64,000 nt of DNA from Bacteroidales bacterium SW299. GTDB taxonomy: Bacteria; Bacteroidota; Bacteroidia; Bacteroidales; Bacteroidaceae. The notes beneath the pieces were generated by a model. It saw only the letters and a program-made list of their open reading frames with translations, was not told the DNA's origin and ran no database searches. Position numbers and translations under genes: made by a program. The DNA is taken from the NCBI GenBank assembly GCA_019550975.1, contig SDWH01000001.1:310001-374000 (forward strand). Direction: 5' to 3'. This document shows positions 9,801-18,162 of the stretch, one piece after another (within the stretch, counting starts at the first letter, position 1; each line of letters starts with the position of its first letter).

Positions 9801-10240
9801 ACCTTAAGCGCGATCGTTTTGTCGCTCAGCACCTTCTGCGACACCACCTTTTCTGCCAGCGCATCCGGATAAGTGACCACCGTAACCGGCTCGTTCCGTT
9901 CAAACGCTCCCAGCACTTCGGTACGCAGGATTTCGTTCGCCGCATCTTTCTGGCCGTACTTGATGGCTCTGCGGTACGATGAAGGGAAAAACATAGTCTG
10001 CCCTTCCCCGTTCACCTGCACGATATCGTGATAAAAATACCCGGCTTCTTCCAGATTATCCAATACAAACACATGAACGCCCGCATTCCGCCTGGTAAAA
10101 GCGGAAGCGAACAGCGACGCGCACGAACCGTGCATTCCGTCTAAAAATATCGTTCTTATTTCTTTGTTATCCAACAATGATGCCAGCCCCGACAAATTCG
10201 GATGACCGGCATACACCTTTTGAAGTTCCGTTATACCCAT
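6860..10240 (-). CDS. mfd: Transcription-repair coupling factor Mfd
   Basis: 1126 aa, the usual full length. Mfd is a DNA translocase that removes stalled RNA polymerase and recruits UvrA for transcription-coupled repair. Visible parts: UvrB-like N-terminal region; the RNA-polymerase interacting segment (GDYVVHIDHGIGKFAGL); a RecG-like superfamily 2 motor with Walker A GDVGFGKTEVAVRA, DEEQKFG in motif II, TATPIPRTL in motif III and the motif VI region HQMRGRVGRS; and the C-terminal TRCF domain. It is a single gene with its own terminator, divergent from the TPR gene at 10327. A long antisense reading frame opposite it (6935-9982) is a codon-bias shadow, not a gene. Confidence 0.98.
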   Translation of the reverse strand: MGITELQKVYAGHPNLSGLASLLDNKEIRTIFLDGMHGSCASLFASAFTRRNAGVHVFVLDNLEEAGYFYHDIVQVNGEGQTMFFPSSYRRAIKYGQKDAANEILRTEVLGAFERNEPVTVVTYPDALAEKVVSQKVLSDKTIALKVGQHIATGKIMEELAGHGFEHVDYVYEPGQFALRGSILDVYSFASEYPYRVDFFGDEIDSIRTFEVDSQLSKEKKDAVSIVPELSAASGGEICFLDFIPADAVLWVKDFVWLKERIQTVYEEAFSPQALAAYEGEQDGLKELEKQLVDGGEFCVRALEFRRIDFGHKALGTPQASLKFETSVQPIFHKNFDLVSGSLTDYLQRGYRIYICSDSVKQTDRLKDIFQERGDKIAFEPVDRTLHEGFIDHTLRCCIFTDHQIFDRFHKYSLRSDKARSGKVALSLKELNMFEPGDYVVHIDHGIGKFAGLVRVPNGNTTQEVIKLVYQNDDVVFVSIHSLHKISKYKGKEGEQPRISKLGTGAWEKMKERTKTKIKDIARDLIKLYSQRKQEKGFHFSPDSFLQHELEASFLYEDTPDQLKATQEVKADMESDRPMDRLVCGDVGFGKTEVAVRAAFKAVADNKQVAVLVPTTVLAFQHYQTFKKRLEDMPCTVEYLSRARTAKDTSRILKELADGKVNILIGTHKIIGKSVKFKDLGLLIIDEEQKFGVSVKEKLRQMKVNVDTLTMTATPIPRTLQFSLVGARDLSVIQTPPPNRYPIQTEVHTFNEGIIADAINFEMSRNGQVFFVNNRIQNLPELKAMIQRNIPDCRVCIGHGQMQPEELEKIIFDFVNYDYDVLLATTIIESGIDIPNANTIIINQAQNFGLSDLHQMRGRVGRSNKKAFCYLLAPPLSSLTPEAKRRLQAIENFSDLGSGIHIAMQDLDIRGAGNMLGAEQSGFIADLGYETYQKILAEAVTELKNEEFADLYADEIKAGEEKISGEEFVDECTVESDLELLFPNEYIPSSSERMLVYRELDKLELDKDVDEFKVRLVDRFGQIPPEGEELIRIVPLRRLAKRLGVEKVILKAGKMTLYFVSNLESPYYQSRSFGKVIEYMSKNPRYCNLREQNGKRSMVVQHVTTVKDAVAILQEMVSMNGDSFSA

Positions 10241-10279
10241 TGTTCTATAGATAGATATGCAAAATTACAAAATAATTGC

Positions 10280-10287
10280 TATTTTTG
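10280..10287 (+). promoter_or_regulatory. -7 element for the TPR protein gene
   Basis: TATTTTTG matches the -7 consensus TAnnTTTG. Transcription starting about 7 bases further on leaves no room for the ATG at 10300 as start and favours the ATG at 10327. Confidence 0.6.
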
Positions 10288-10326
10288 CAGTGATTGTAAA
10301 TGATAATTTTCTTATTGAAACAACTC

Positions 10327-12507
10327 ATGTATAAGGACATCATTCAGCTTCTCGACCAAAAACGACTGAAAGAAGCTTTCGCGCAACTTGGTTCACTGGC
10401 TTCCGAAACAAACAACTGGACTCTGACATCCGAAGTGGAAACGCTGCAGAACACCTACGGATATATGCTGCAATATGCCGCTCAGGGAACAGAAGACCCG
10501 CAGCAGGGAAAGATGTATGCGCATTTGTACCGCAAAGGATATGAACTGGCAGACCGGGCGGAATTCATCAGACAGCAATCCGCCTCAAAAGGATTCTTCG
10601 CAACAAAATGCCGGACTTTCAAACAGACGGCAGTCCATTCGTTCCAGGAAATCGGAATGACACTGGAAACCAATGCGGAAGATTTGAGCGTCACTCCGCT
10701 GATGCTCGCTGAAAACGCAGACAAAAACAGCGAACTGAAAAAGCTTTACAAGCAAAAGGAAAAGGCAACAGACGAACTCTTCGACAAGATATGGACATCT
10801 GCCCACTGGACTGACGAAGAAGCGAAAGAGGCTTCCGCCTTGCTGGATTCCCAGCTTATACCGGCCAACTCGCTGGCTGTCATGGTGAGTGCCGCGACGT
10901 TAAGCCTGCTGCAACTGTTTGACCCTCAGAAGTTACAGTTTCTTTTGCTTGCCTACCGGAAGCGTACGGAAGCCGTCGTTTCACAACGCGCGCTTGCCGG
11001 CATACTGCTCACGGCATATTATCAGGAAAAGCGGCTTTCTCTCTATCCGGAACTGACAGCCGCACTGACGATGCTGGGTGACAACGCGCAGACCGTACAG
11101 CAGCTTCACGACATACAGATTTTGTTTCTGCTGTCCAGAGAAACGGAAAAAATCGGAAAAAGGATGCGCGAACAGATCATTCCAAAGATGATGCGAAACC
11201 CCAGGCTGAGAAAAACCGACTTTAAAATCATCGACATAGAAGATCTGGAAGACAAAAATCCGGAATGGGAAAAAGAAATGCAGCAGATAAGCGACGAGAT
11301 ACAGCAGCTGGGCGAACTCCAGATGGAAGGGGCCGACACGTATATGAGCACTTTCTCGCAACTGAAAAGCTATGCTTTTTTCGGACAGGCGGCACACTGG
11401 TTCTACCCGTTCGACAAGCAAACGGCCGACATTGCCGACCTGTTTGCCGACAACGACATAAGCGACAAGTCGCTCTTGAAGATGCTGCTCGAATCACCCA
11501 TTTTCTGCAATTCAGACAAATATTCGTTCTGCCTCACACTCTTCTCGCTGCCCAAGCTGCAAATCGATGCGCTGAAGTCGCAGATCGGATCGCAAAGCGA
11601 AGTCATGGAAGAAAACCTGGACAAGCTGGCCGGAGAAACAAGCAGCCGGGACAAAGCCAACATCATCAGCCGGCAATACATCCACGACCTCTACAGGTTC
11701 TTCAAGCTGTGGATGTACAAAAGCGAACAGCACGACATCTTTGCCGACGAACTGGCTTTCTGGAAATCTCCTTTCCTCAACCGCCTCATCCTGCAAAACG
11801 AACGGAGAAAGCAGATAGCGGACTATCTTTTTGCCAAAGACTATTTTCCAGAAGCCTCGGAACTGTATGAAGAACTGGTGCAGTCTAATCCCGAAGAAGC
11901 AGGAAGCTGGCAGAAGCTGGGATTCTCCTATCAAAAAATGGAAAGATATGAGGACGCTATCAACGCCTATCTGCAAGCAGACATTGTGAAGCCCGACCAT
12001 ATATGGACTCTCAAGCACCTGGCCCAATGCTACAAGCGGACCCATAACTTTGAAAAGGCGCTGGAATATTTCTACCGCGTGGAAAGCATCCAGCCTGACA
12101 ACCTGAACCTGCTGCTCCAAATCGGGCAATGCCTGGCAACCTTGCGCAACTACGACAAGGCGCTGCAATATTTCTTCAAGGTGGAATACCTTGACCGCAC
12201 GCCGGCCAACGCACAGCGCGCCATAGGCTGGTGCTACTTCATGACCGGGAAACACGCAGAAGCGCTGCGGTTCTTCGAGAAACTGATACAGGCTTCCGAC
12301 GCGCAGATTTCCGACTGGCTGAATACGGGCCACGTCTATCTGGCCATGCACCAGATACCCAAGGCGCTGGAATGTTACCGACATGCGGAAAAGCAGTCCA
12401 AGACCCACGACGAATTTATGAAAATCTACCTTGCAGACAAAGATGCACTGCTTGAACAGGGAGTGACAGAAGAAAGCGTCTACCTGATTCCGGACTTGCT
12501 GCTGTAA
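10327..12507 (+). CDS. Large tetratricopeptide-repeat protein, cytoplasmic
   Basis: 726 aa from ATG 10327 (MYKDIIQLLDQ); the frame extends to an ATG at 10300 that the promoter position argues against. There is no signal peptide or membrane segment. The N-terminal two thirds are helical and unrecognised, with a charged segment near residues 270-310. The C-terminal third (about 510-720) has at least five TPR units, for example WQKLGFSYQKMERYEDAINAY (split here as WQKLGFSYQK and MERYEDAINAY), ALEYFYRVESIQPDN and ALRFFEKLIQ. TPR arrays act as protein-binding scaffolds. It is divergent from mfd and not obviously in an operon. The partner is unknown. Confidence 0.85.
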   Translation: MYKDIIQLLDQKRLKEAFAQLGSLASETNNWTLTSEVETLQNTYGYMLQYAAQGTEDPQQGKMYAHLYRKGYELADRAEFIRQQSASKGFFATKCRTFKQTAVHSFQEIGMTLETNAEDLSVTPLMLAENADKNSELKKLYKQKEKATDELFDKIWTSAHWTDEEAKEASALLDSQLIPANSLAVMVSAATLSLLQLFDPQKLQFLLLAYRKRTEAVVSQRALAGILLTAYYQEKRLSLYPELTAALTMLGDNAQTVQQLHDIQILFLLSRETEKIGKRMREQIIPKMMRNPRLRKTDFKIIDIEDLEDKNPEWEKEMQQISDEIQQLGELQMEGADTYMSTFSQLKSYAFFGQAAHWFYPFDKQTADIADLFADNDISDKSLLKMLLESPIFCNSDKYSFCLTLFSLPKLQIDALKSQIGSQSEVMEENLDKLAGETSSRDKANIISRQYIHDLYRFFKLWMYKSEQHDIFADELAFWKSPFLNRLILQNERRKQIADYLFAKDYFPEASELYEELVQSNPEEAGSWQKLGFSYQKMERYEDAINAYLQADIVKPDHIWTLKHLAQCYKRTHNFEKALEYFYRVESIQPDNLNLLLQIGQCLATLRNYDKALQYFFKVEYLDRTPANAQRAIGWCYFMTGKHAEALRFFEKLIQASDAQISDWLNTGHVYLAMHQIPKALECYRHAEKQSKTHDEFMKIYLADKDALLEQGVTEESVYLIPDLLL

Positions 12508-12590
12508 CGCCAAGAGCCACAGGAAAACAGGACAAACACACGCCGCGTTTCCAAAGAATGCGGGCCGCAAACTCAATCGCATAAAAAAGA

Positions 12591-12673
12591 ATCTTCATCT
12601 TTAACCTAAGGATGTGTATCTCCAGCTTGGAGATATGTATCTTTAGGCTGAAGATTTGCATCTCCAGTCTGAA
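12591..12673. repeat. 21-bp short tandem repeat, three clear copies plus one decayed copy
   Basis: Clear units at 12611-12631, 12632-12652 and 12653-12673 follow the pattern GATnTGnATCTnnAGnCTGAA; a more diverged unit precedes them from about 12591. The period is exactly seven codons and both strands read as heptad-like peptides (I-x-x-L-E/K-I), but no start signal or conserved flanking coding sequence supports a gene. It fills part of the 346-base gap between 12507 and 12854. Confidence 0.75.
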
Positions 12674-12821
12674 GATAAAGAATCCGCCGCCACACTCCCG
12701 CATTTCTTCCGCCGCACACCCCGGCCTGACTGAGGCTCTGCCGGCAGAGCGAACAGGACAAAAGCGGGCGTTCAGCCTCAAAAAAATACGACCGCAATAG
12801 CCTTCCGTTGCAAAAAAATTA

Positions 12822-12829
12822 TATTTTTG
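12822..12829 (+). promoter_or_regulatory. -7 element for the cytidylate-kinase-like gene
   Basis: TATTTTTG matches the -7 consensus, 24 bases before the ATG at 12854. Confidence 0.6.
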
Positions 12830-12853
12830 CACTATAACTAATACTGATACGCT

Positions 12854-13483
12854 ATGAACGAGCACTATGTTATCAATTTGGGCCGCCAACTGGGAAGCGG
12901 CGGAAAAGAAATAGGTGAAAAGCTGGCGAAAAAGCTGGGCATTTCTTTCTATGACAAGGAGCTGATAAACCTGGCTTCAAAAGAAAGCGGACTTTGCAAG
13001 GAATTTTTTGAAAAGGCCGACGAAAAAGCTTCGCAAACGATTCTGGGAGGACTGTTCGGCACCCGTTTTCCTTTTATCACCGAAGGTGCCTATCCATATA
13101 ACTCATACCTGAGCAACGATTCGCTCTTCAAGATCCAGAGCGACGTGATACGCAAGCTGGCGGAAGAGAAATCGTGCCTGTTTGTAGGACGGTGCGCCGA
13201 CTACATCCTGCGCGACCATCCGCGCTGCGCGAACGTGTTCGTGTCTGCCGCACCCGAAGCACGCATCGAACGCCTGATGAAACTGCATGACATTACGGCA
13301 GACGAAGCCGAAGAACTGATGGAAAAGGCCGACAAGAAACGTTCATCTTATTACAACTATTACAGCTACAATACATGGGGAGCCGCAGCGACCTATCATC
13401 TCTGCATTGACTCTTCCGTGCTGGGCATCGACGGAACCGTTGACTTCATCAAACAGTTCGTAACCATGAAACTGAAACTTTAA
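12854..13483 (+). CDS. Cytidylate-kinase-like family protein
   Basis: 209 aa. The N-terminus INLGRQLGSGGKEIGEKLAKKLG is (in pieces) a P-loop of the nucleoside monophosphate kinase type: GRQLGSGG followed by a conserved Lys. FVGRCADYILRDHP and VFVSAAPEARIERL match the region carrying Asp/Arg residues in cytidylate kinase-like proteins. These are predicted NMP kinases separate from the essential Cmk; the true substrate is unproven. The gene is monocistronic, with a promoter element at 12822-12829 and a strong bidirectional terminator after it. Confidence 0.85.
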   Translation: MNEHYVINLGRQLGSGGKEIGEKLAKKLGISFYDKELINLASKESGLCKEFFEKADEKASQTILGGLFGTRFPFITEGAYPYNSYLSNDSLFKIQSDVIRKLAEEKSCLFVGRCADYILRDHPRCANVFVSAAPEARIERLMKLHDITADEAEELMEKADKKRSSYYNYYSYNTWGAAATYHLCIDSSVLGIDGTVDFIKQFVTMKLKL

Positions 13484-13510
13484 GGCCGATCGGAGCATAC
13501 CGCAACTGGA

Positions 13511-13578
13511 AAAAGCCGCAGCCGTGATGAAACCGTCCTGCAAGAAAAAGGACGCATATCATCGCGGCTGCGGCTTTG
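13511..13578. terminator. Bidirectional terminator between convergent genes
   Basis: AAAGCCGCAGCCGTGATGA (13512-13530) pairs with TCATCGCGGCTGCGGCTTT (13559-13577), 18 of 19 bases. T-rich sequence follows on both strands. It serves the gene ending at 13483 on the plus strand and the gene ending at 13607 on the minus strand. Confidence 0.85.
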
Positions 13579-13606
13579 ATTTTATGCGGGATACGCAGAC
13601 CGAAGA

Positions 13607-14785
13607 CTATCTGCCGCTCCCAAGCCAGGTAAGCTTGTGCCAAACGGTTTCCAACGGCCCGCGCTTGAAATGACGGAACCACCAGTGAGCGAATATCACC
13701 TGCAGAATCAAGAAGCAGATACCGATCAGCAGGCTGTAAGTCGTGCCGCACACTTTATGCAGTTCAAGTCCGTATCCATAGTACAAAAAACTGCCGATTA
13801 CGGACTGGGTGATATAGTCGGTCAGACTCATTTGTCCGTAAGGAGCAAGGATGCGCTGGATTCTGCCCTCATTGACCCAATAGAGCAACAGAAAGGCCGC
13901 CACCATCGAAAACATGAAAAACAGATTGTACCATGAGTTCAAGATGGTTTTCAGGCTCTCCAGCACCAGCTTCTGGTCAACGCAGGCAAATACAAGCTCT
14001 TTGAAGTAATACAACACCACAGCCAGAGGAAGCGAAACGCAGAGCATCCGGATCCAGAAACGGGCCGAACGCTTCTGCTCGTCGTCCGTTGCAAACCTGA
14101 AATACCCCAGACGGCCCAGCAGCATGCCCAGAATGAACAAAGAGCAAGTCTGGAATACACGCCCGTAACACCATGCCCAGTTCAGGCTCGCCAATTGTCC
14201 GGCAACGAAATTCGCCTTGATCATCTCCCAAAACGAGTCCCCGCCCAACTGAGGATAAACGTCACCCAAAGAATAAATCATCTGTTCGGGAGCATAAGAC
14301 GGATCAGACAGCCCCATAAAAACTTTTATCCAGTCCAAAGGCTGGAGCATGAGAATTATGGCCAGCATAAGCAGGCTTCTGTTTGTCCAATGGCGGACAG
14401 GCACGAGGATGAAGCCCAATATTGCATACAGCACCAATATCTCTCCGGGGAAAAACAGCGAATTGATGAAGCCGAAGCCCAGCAGCAGAAGCAGCCTCCA
14501 CATGTAGCGGTTCTTGAAATCTTCGCCCCTCTTTGCCGCACTGTGGCTCTGCAAATAAAAAGTGAAGCCAAACAGCAAAGCAAAGATGGCATACGCCTTT
14601 CCGGAGAACGAAAAGAACAGAAAATTCCACAGAGAAGTGTCGAGCAATTTCATGAAAGGCGACGGAGCCTCCGGAAAAGAATAATAGTTGAAATGCTCGA
14701 TATTATGCAAAAGTATTATCCCCATTACGGCAAATCCGCGCAAAGCGTCGACTGCCAGGATGCGTTTTTTTGACTGCGTTTCCAT
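13607..14785 (-). CDS. DUF418-type polytopic membrane protein
   Basis: 392 aa from the ATG at 14785 (METQSKKRILAVDALRGFAV). The open frame extends to 14845, but that stretch is a terminator hairpin of the upstream gene, so the later start is preferred. The N-terminal motif DALRGFAVMGIILLHN is typical of the DUF418/YeiB and acyltransferase-3-like membrane families. Eight to ten hydrophobic segments are visible. The C-terminal half has FILGMLLGRLGYF and MSLTDYITQSVIGSFLYYG, both typical of DUF418. These inner-membrane proteins have no assigned activity. It is transcribed alone between two terminators. Confidence 0.85.
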   Translation of the reverse strand: METQSKKRILAVDALRGFAVMGIILLHNIEHFNYYSFPEAPSPFMKLLDTSLWNFLFFSFSGKAYAIFALLFGFTFYLQSHSAAKRGEDFKNRYMWRLLLLLGFGFINSLFFPGEILVLYAILGFILVPVRHWTNRSLLMLAIILMLQPLDWIKVFMGLSDPSYAPEQMIYSLGDVYPQLGGDSFWEMIKANFVAGQLASLNWAWCYGRVFQTCSLFILGMLLGRLGYFRFATDDEQKRSARFWIRMLCVSLPLAVVLYYFKELVFACVDQKLVLESLKTILNSWYNLFFMFSMVAAFLLLYWVNEGRIQRILAPYGQMSLTDYITQSVIGSFLYYGYGLELHKVCGTTYSLLIGICFLILQVIFAHWWFRHFKRGPLETVWHKLTWLGSGR

Positions 14786-14809
14786 AGTTGACTGAGTAAA
14801 TATAAAAAC

Positions 14810-14853
14810 AACGGACCTTGAATGCATCTTTCCAGAGAAATACAAGGTCCGTT
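14810..14853 (-). terminator. Terminator of the secG operon
   Basis: AACGGACCTTG (14810-14820) pairs perfectly with CAAGGTCCGTT (14843-14853). On the minus strand it is followed by GTTTTTAT. It ends the transcript of the genes from 17909 down to secG. Confidence 0.85.
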
Positions 14854-14911
14854 GTCTGTTTATCTTATGATTTCAAGCATATCTGAAACCAACTGCTGTT
14901 TTGATCGATAG

Positions 14912-15292
14912 TTATTTCTTCGCGGCAGAATCATTTGCGGCAGGTGCCGGAGTTGTCGCAGCAGCTCCGTCATTGCTCTGAGGAGCAGCAAAGCCTGCAG
15001 GAGCGTTCAAAGGATTAGTGGTCTGTTCTTTCACCGCGCGGTCCATGATTACAGAAGAATTTCCCGTTTGCGACGGAATCACATACGATGCCGCAACGCT
15101 CACTACAACCATGAAAACAGCCAGTCCCCACGTCAGCTTTTCAATGAAATCAGTAGTCTTGCGCACACCCATAATCTGGTTTGAAGAGGCAAATGCCGAC
15201 GAAAGGCCGCCACCCTTAGAATTCTGCACCAATACGACAAAGCACATCAGTACAGCCGCAAGCGCCAATAATACAACTAATAATAAATACAT
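14912..15292 (-). CDS. secG: Preprotein translocase subunit SecG
   Basis: 126 aa. The first hydrophobic segment (residues 1-22, MYLLLVVLLALAAVLMCFVV) is followed by the SecG motif LVQNSKGGGLSSAF and a second segment (about 53-73). A low-complexity Ala/Pro-rich tail ends AAKK, as in many Bacteroidetes SecG proteins. SecG is a non-essential part of the SecYEG channel. It is the last gene of the run sigma-54-type activator, lptE, hypothetical, secG, with a 4-base gap to the gene before it. Confidence 0.95.
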   Translation of the reverse strand: MYLLLVVLLALAAVLMCFVVLVQNSKGGGLSSAFASSNQIMGVRKTTDFIEKLTWGLAVFMVVVSVAASYVIPSQTGNSSVIMDRAVKEQTTNPLNAPAGFAAPQSNDGAAATTPAPAANDSAAKK

Positions 15293-15296
15293 TTTC

Positions 15297-16070
15297 CTAT
15301 TTTGATTTAGCGTTAATAATCAATTTTTCCAGAAATCTCATTTGGTCTGCAAAGTAAGTATTTTTTTTTCGATATTTCAAATTTAATTTTTTAATAATTT
15401 CCAAAGCTTTGTCATACCGTTGCTGTTTAACATATATTTTAGCCAAGGTTTCGGTGAAATAGCTTTCATCCTCCTCTGTGTCATCCTCTTTTGCGCAAGC
15501 ATCTCCCGCAGGGGGGGCCTCAGCGGCACATTCTTCCGGCTTCCCGTCAGGCAAATCCGGCAAAAGTTCCTCAGAACCGGCATTTTCTATAAAACGGTCT
15601 ATAAGCTCATGTCCCTGCAAAGGCAATGCAGATCCGCCGTCTTCCTCTCCTTCTTCCAGCAAGACAGACGTATAGTCTACGCTCGACTCAACGGGCAAAG
15701 GAAGCAGGCCGTCATCGCCCGCCTGCTCCGCATCCGACAAGAAACGGTTGATCAGATCAAGCGTCCGGTCACCTTCCGCTTCCGATACGCCGGCCGCCTC
15801 AGGCAAATGCTTCTTCAGCTCGAAACGCTCTCCCTCAATGAAATAGAACAGTACGCTCAGGTCGGCAACAAACAAAGCTCCCTTTTGCAGCTCTTCCTTA
15901 AAGCCGGGATCGCCCAACAAGAACAGATTCTTCAGATAAAGAAGCCTTGCTGTCTGAAAATAAGGAAAAGCATCCAGCAGTTCCTTCAACTGCCTGAGGC
16001 TTTCTCCGTCCAACGACTCGGGATGCCTGATCCATTTCTGTATAAGCTGCTGCCACATCATAGTCCGCAT
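15297..16070 (-). CDS. Conserved hypothetical protein with C-terminal TPR-like helix pair
   Basis: 257 aa using the ATG at 16070, which shares one base with the lptE stop (TGATG). There is no signal peptide or membrane segment. The N-terminal 110 residues are helical (LKELLDAFPYFQTARLLYLK), the middle is long, acidic and probably disordered, and the end (YFTETLAKIYVKQQRYDKALEI) is one TPR-like unit. Translational coupling with lptE and closeness to secG suggest an envelope-related role, but I do not recognise a function. Confidence 0.8.
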   Translation of the reverse strand: MRTMMWQQLIQKWIRHPESLDGESLRQLKELLDAFPYFQTARLLYLKNLFLLGDPGFKEELQKGALFVADLSVLFYFIEGERFELKKHLPEAAGVSEAEGDRTLDLINRFLSDAEQAGDDGLLPLPVESSVDYTSVLLEEGEEDGGSALPLQGHELIDRFIENAGSEELLPDLPDGKPEECAAEAPPAGDACAKEDDTEEDESYFTETLAKIYVKQQRYDKALEIIKKLNLKYRKKNTYFADQMRFLEKLIINAKSK

Positions 16071-16606
16071 CACCAGTTAGCTACGGTTGCATTGAAAATC
16101 TGCTCAACGATTTCATCAATCATCTGCGTCACAAGCTCTTCCTGTACGGAAGAGAGCTGCTGGCTGGAGTTGTATTCCCGGCTCGCCGAGAACTGCTGGT
16201 CGGTAATATCCTCCGCATGGTTGGAGTTGTTCACGAAACGCACGTTGACAGTCATGCGGAGTTCGGCCATCGTAGAATAACCGTCAGACCCTACGCCTTT
16301 ATTATAAGCGTCGTAATTCGTAATTTCTCCCGAGAGCTGCAGGTCACCGTTCTGTCGCACCTGCCGCAGCCTTGTTTGCTGCATGTACTTGTCCTGCAAG
16401 GCCGTATTGAACATTGACTCCATCGGACCCCACACGAAAGCAGCCGAACGGTTGGGAAAATTATCGAACGAAATGGTCTTTACCTTGTCATAGTTGATGG
16501 ACGAACCGTTGAATTTATAAGAGATGGTGCACGCCGTCAGCACACAGAGCACGGCAGCCGAAAAGCAGACCACTGTTTTTTTCTTTATTCTGTTAATCAA
16601 GCCCAT
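16070..16606 (-). CDS. lptE: LptE-family LPS-assembly lipoprotein
   Basis: 178 aa. The signal sequence ends in a lipobox (CVLTAC) about residue 25, after which SYKFNGSSINYDKVKTISF begins the LptE-like fold. LptE plugs the LptD barrel and helps place lipopolysaccharide in the outer leaflet. The length and the alternating strand pattern fit the Bacteroidetes LptE family. The start overlaps the end of the upstream regulator gene by 14 bases, and the stop overlaps the next gene, so the group is one operon. Confidence 0.9.
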   Translation of the reverse strand: MGLINRIKKKTVVCFSAAVLCVLTACTISYKFNGSSINYDKVKTISFDNFPNRSAAFVWGPMESMFNTALQDKYMQQTRLRQVRQNGDLQLSGEITNYDAYNKGVGSDGYSTMAELRMTVNVRFVNNSNHAEDITDQQFSASREYNSSQQLSSVQEELVTQMIDEIVEQIFNATVANW

Positions 16607-17909
16607 ATTCTTTTATCTTTCTATAAAGTGTACGTTCTGATATCTTGAGATCGTTTGCCGCGTTTTTCCTTTTCCCGTGATGCCTTTCAAGAGCCTTGCG
16701 GATCATTTCCTTTTCCACCTCGTCAAGCGAAAGATTCTCTTCCACATACTCTTCCGTATCCTGCACTTCAGGCATCATGACCGGAGTCACCTTTACAGCC
16801 GGATGAGCCAGCTTCACTTGAGGCGCATCCGCCGGAGTAATGGTGCTGACCGGAGTCACAGAAGGCGCATTCACCACAATCGACGGATCCTGAATGACAT
16901 TCACTGGCGGATTCTGCAAATAATGCACCGCACTCTGCACCTCCGGAGAAGCTGCGGAAGCCCCTCCGTTGCGTTCGGCAAGTATTCCGTGAACCAGCTT
17001 CTTCAGTTCCGTCACGTCACGCCGCATATCAAACAGCACTTGATAAAGGATTTCGCGCTCGCTTTCAAACTTCTTCTCACCCGGCTTCATCCCCAACAAT
17101 GCAGGCAGCTGCGATTCCGGCTGTGCAGGAAGATAATTCTTCAGAATCTCCGCACTGATGTCACGGTTCGTTTCGATGATAGAAATCTGTTCGGTGATAT
17201 TCTTCAGCTGGCGGATGTTGCCCGGCCACGAATACGACACGAGCACACGCTTGGCATCCTCTGTAAGCTGAATGGCCGGCATACGGTATTTCTCGGCAAA
17301 GTCTGAAGCAAATTTGCGGAACAGGAGAACAATGTCGTCGGGACGCTCGCGCAAGGGCGGCACTTTAATGGGCACCGTATTCAAACGGTAGTACAGGTCT
17401 TCACGGAAACGGCCTTCGGCGATGGCATCGGCAAAATTCACGTTCGTGGCCGCCACGATGCGCACATCGGTTTTCTGCACTTTCGAAGAACCTACCTTTA
17501 TATATTCGCCGGTTTCAAGCACTCGGAGCAAGCGCGCCTGGGTAGACAACGGAAGCTCTCCCACCTCATCCAGAAAGATTGTACCTCCGTTAGCCTCGGC
17601 AAAATAACCGTTCCGGTCGCTGATTGCGCCTGTAAACGCTCCCTTCTCATGGCCGAAAAGTTCCGAATCAATGGTACCTTCAGGAATCGCTCCGCAGTTG
17701 ACGGCAATGTAAGGCCCGTGCTTCCTGCGGCTGAACTGGTGGATGATTTGCGGAAAACTTTCCTTACCAACACCGCTCTCTCCCGTCACCAATACGGAAA
17801 GGTCGGTAGGAGCCACCTGCATGGCTATATCTATCGCGCGGTTCAGTCCCTCGGTATTGCCGATGATGCCGAACCGCAGCTTCACGCTTTGTATTTCTGT
17901 CTTCACCAT
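16593..17909 (-). CDS. Sigma-54-interacting AAA+ transcriptional activator (Fis-type HTH)
   Basis: 438 aa from ATG 17909 ([10 protein letters not shown]); GAGG lies before it and a -7 element at 17931-17938 excludes the longer frame starting at 17933. The AAA+ domain begins near residue 5: Walker [10 protein letters not shown], the sigma-54 contact loop GAFTGA, Walker [13 protein letters not shown] and the sensor region [11 protein letters not shown] linker of about 150 residues leads to a C-terminal Fis-type HTH ([20 protein letters not shown]). There is no receiver or sensing domain at the N-terminus. It heads the lptE-secG operon. It also directly neighbours the T6SS locus, but I saw no clear -24/-12 element upstream of the T6SS genes, so regulation of T6SS is speculative. 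Confidence 0.93.
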   Translation of the reverse strand: MVKTEIQSVKLRFGIIGNTEGLNRAIDIAMQVAPTDLSVLVTGESGVGKESFPQIIHQFSRRKHGPYIAVNCGAIPEGTIDSELFGHEKGAFTGAISDRNGYFAEANGGTIFLDEVGELPLSTQARLLRVLETGEYIKVGSSKVQKTDVRIVAATNVNFADAIAEGRFREDLYYRLNTVPIKVPPLRERPDDIVLLFRKFASDFAEKYRMPAIQLTEDAKRVLVSYSWPGNIRQLKNITEQISIIETNRDISAEILKNYLPAQPESQLPALLGMKPGEKKFESEREILYQVLFDMRRDVTELKKLVHGILAERNGGASAASPEVQSAVHYLQNPPVNVIQDPSIVVNAPSVTPVSTITPADAPQVKLAHPAVKVTPVMMPEVQDTEEYVEENLSLDEVEKEMIRKALERHHGKRKNAANDLKISERTLYRKIKEYGLD

Positions 17910-17930
17910 AAGTTTCCTCGGATTATATGA

Positions 17931-17938
17931 CAAAATTA
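17931..17938 (-). promoter_or_regulatory. -7 element for the sigma-54 activator operon
   Basis: The minus strand reads TAATTTTG (consensus TAnnTTTG), 21 bases upstream of the ATG at 17909. It fixes the start codon choice for the activator. Confidence 0.65.
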
Positions 17939-18094
17939 CAAATAATCTCTGAATAATCTTCGGATAAATCTAAAATCTTACAGAGGCAGGAAGGGAAAAG
18001 GATCTTACCTAATGAAGCAACACTAGTTTGTCACCTGCACTTTTTAATAAAGCCCAATAATTCATAAGCTAAACAATATGCATAAAACCCCAAA

Positions 18095-18128
18095 GCACTT
18101 GATCAAGATATTACATCCTGTCAAGTGC
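18095..18128 (-). terminator. Terminator at the end of the T6SS locus
   Basis: GCACTTGA (18095-18102) pairs with TCAAGTGC (18121-18128). On the minus strand it is followed by TTTGGGGTTTTATG. It lies 35 bases past the last T6SS-locus gene and marks its end. Confidence 0.6.
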
Positions 18129-18162
18129 ATACTATGGATTCAAATAAATTCCACTTTTATTC

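Noticed and set aside
6935-9982. A 1015-codon open frame on the plus strand
   Set aside because: It lies wholly opposite mfd, which has every expected motif; the antisense frame has no recognisable domain and is a codon-use shadow.
12416-12889. A heptad-repeat coding frame on the minus strand
   Set aside because: It overlaps the 3' end of the TPR gene and the promoter of the next gene, with no start signal; the repeat alone explains the open frame.
16593-17909. The sigma-54-type activator as direct regulator of the T6SS genes
   Set aside because: No -24/-12 element was noticed upstream of the T6SS locus, and the activator sits in the lptE-secG operon; the proximity alone is not evidence.
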